NCBI GenBank assembly: GCA_012521035.1
Contig: JAAYND010000322.1
Span: forward strand, 1 to 5,977
DNA from: Methanomicrobiales archaeon
GTDB lineage: Archaea > Halobacteriota > Methanomicrobia > Methanomicrobiales > Methanoculleaceae
DNA length: 5,977 nucleotides
Direction: 5' to 3'
Of the stretch, positions 5,640-5,977 are shown in pieces. Positions within the stretch are counted from its first letter, which is position 1. Each line of letters starts with the position of its first letter. The notes under the pieces are model-generated. The model did not search any database. It saw only the letters and a list, made by a program, of their open reading frames with translations, and had not been told where the DNA came from. The translations under genes were made by a program, and so were the position numbers.

Positions 5640-5650
5640 TTCCACTGGAA
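5640..5650. repeat. Dyad TTCCA-C-TGGAA, copy 2 (inverted relative to copy 1)
   Basis: This is the second site of the dyad seen at 5416-5428, 224 bp away and in opposite orientation. The related ATCACTGG occurs twice nearby (5632-5639 and 5669-5676). Confidence 0.5.
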
Positions 5651-5811
5651 ATAGACCCCCCCCCTTACATCACTGGAGATAATACCATAGAACTTTTGAA
5701 GCGTGGAAGAAAGAGTAGAAAACCCACTGATACCGGAATGAAGTATCCTAGTGAAGAATAACGTATAACAACCTTTTTAGTGTTGTTACAGGAAATAAAA
5801 TAGTGATATAC

Positions 5812-5977
5812 ATGAAGTTGAATGTTGTTTATAATGAAGATTGTTTAGTTGGGATGGATCGGATTGAAGATAAATCAGTTGACATGATTCTTTGCGATCC
5901 TCCTTATGGGATTACTGCCTGTAAGTGGGATACTATCATTCCATTTGAACCATTATGGAAACAATCTTCATTATAAA
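5812..5977 (+). CDS. DNA methyltransferase (N6-adenine/N4-cytosine, DPPY type), N-terminal fragment
   Basis: The frame starts at ATG 5812 with GTGAT (5803-5807) 4 nt upstream. It reads MKLNVVYNEDCLVGMDRI (1-18), then KSVDMILCDPPYG (21-33) and IPFEPLWKQ (43-51). CDPPYG is the catalytic motif IV of amino-methyltransferases. Its position near the N-terminus, with the SAM-binding motif expected later, fits the N6_N4_Mtase (PF01555) group. The full family is usually well over 200 residues. Here a TAA at 5974-5976 would end it at 54, but positions 5959-5977 are an exact inverted copy of 5828-5846, so the last four residues and the stop are probably artefactual. It is the only rightward gene and is separated from the leftward genes by the control region. 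Target sequence and base cannot be told. Confidence 0.82.
5828..5977. repeat. 19-bp perfect inverted repeat at the sequence end
   Basis: Positions 5828-5846 and 5959-5977 are exact reverse complements. The right arm stops exactly at the last base of the window, and the pairing breaks at the inner edge (A5847 against G5958). A repeat that begins inside a conserved coding region and ends at the contig edge is typical of a fold-back chimera or an assembly-graph tip. Confidence 0.85.

Larger units (their letters stand above)
5268..5811. other. AT-rich, repeat-dense control region between divergent genes
   Basis: I find no convincing protein gene in these 544 nt. The stretch contains candidate leftward promoters, two TTTATAAA boxes 20 bp apart, a 20-bp palindrome, a 15-bp direct repeat in a nearly pure A+T block (5481-5530), a purine run GAGGAGGA (5531-5538), three 9-bp repeats, two oppositely placed copies of one dyad, a nine-C run and a 7-bp stem (5766-5788). 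It separates leftward late or modification genes from a rightward methyltransferase. It could be a divergent regulatory region, a replication origin, or both. Confidence 0.65.

Noticed and set aside
5766..5788. Stem TAACAAC/GTTGTTA with T5 in the loop, as a terminator.
   Set aside because: No gene ends just before it on either strand and no T-run follows the stem; at most an operator-like dyad before the methyltransferase.
5812..5976. A complete 54-residue methyltransferase-like microprotein.
   Set aside because: The stop lies inside the terminal inverted repeat and the family needs a much longer chain; truncation by artefact is the better explanation.

Overview
The window looks like a late-gene or modification segment of a double-stranded DNA virus or provirus. 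The host was probably an archaeon, possibly a methanogen. The viral call rests on an adjacent small and large terminase pair and on typical viral accessory families. The archaeal call is an inference. TATA-box-like octamers (TTTAAATA, TTAAATAA, TTTATAAA) sit at archaeal promoter distances from several starts, Shine-Dalgarno matches are short and GGTG/GTGAT-like, and GTG starts occur. No taxonomic marker gene is present.

Seven of the eight genes I can support lie on the minus strand, so read right to left. First comes a 57-residue ribbon-helix-helix regulator (5094-5267). Next is a ParB/sulfiredoxin-fold protein with the C-terminal domain typical of phage versions (4424-5074), then a radical SAM enzyme with an extra cysteine-rich C-terminal cluster region (3394-4437), then a glycosyltransferase of the TET-associated (TAGT) family (2516-3397). 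These follow each other with a 19-nt gap and overlaps of 14 and 4 nt, so they look like one translationally coupled unit. After a 61-nt gap with its own TATA-like box come a small-terminase-like protein (1972-2454) and the large terminase (740-1966). A 494-nt stretch without a gene follows (246-739). It carries a perfect 13-bp hairpin with a GUAA loop. The left edge holds the N-terminal 81 residues of a DUF4406/nucleoside deoxyribosyltransferase-like protein (1-245).

The right end (5268-5811) is an AT-rich, repeat-dense control region between divergent genes. It has a 20-bp perfect palindrome centred on a TATA box, a 15-bp direct repeat, three 9-bp near-identical repeats, a dyad present twice in opposite orientation, and a run of nine C. 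Rightward from it starts a DPPY-motif DNA methyltransferase (5812 onward). Its apparent stop codon lies inside a 19-bp perfect inverted copy of its own 5' end, placed exactly at the edge of the sequence. This looks like a fold-back or assembly artefact, not a real gene end.

Together the genes suggest viral DNA hypermodification beside packaging. In related viral loci TAGT-family glycosyltransferases are thought to add sugars to hydroxymethylated bases, and the radical SAM enzyme would be a second modifying activity. The ParB-like protein would be a DNA-binding partner, and the methyltransferase and DUF4406 protein would fit base modification and nucleotide-pool control. No TET/JBP dioxygenase or hydroxymethyl-nucleotide synthase is visible, so the source of the hydroxyl acceptor is unknown.
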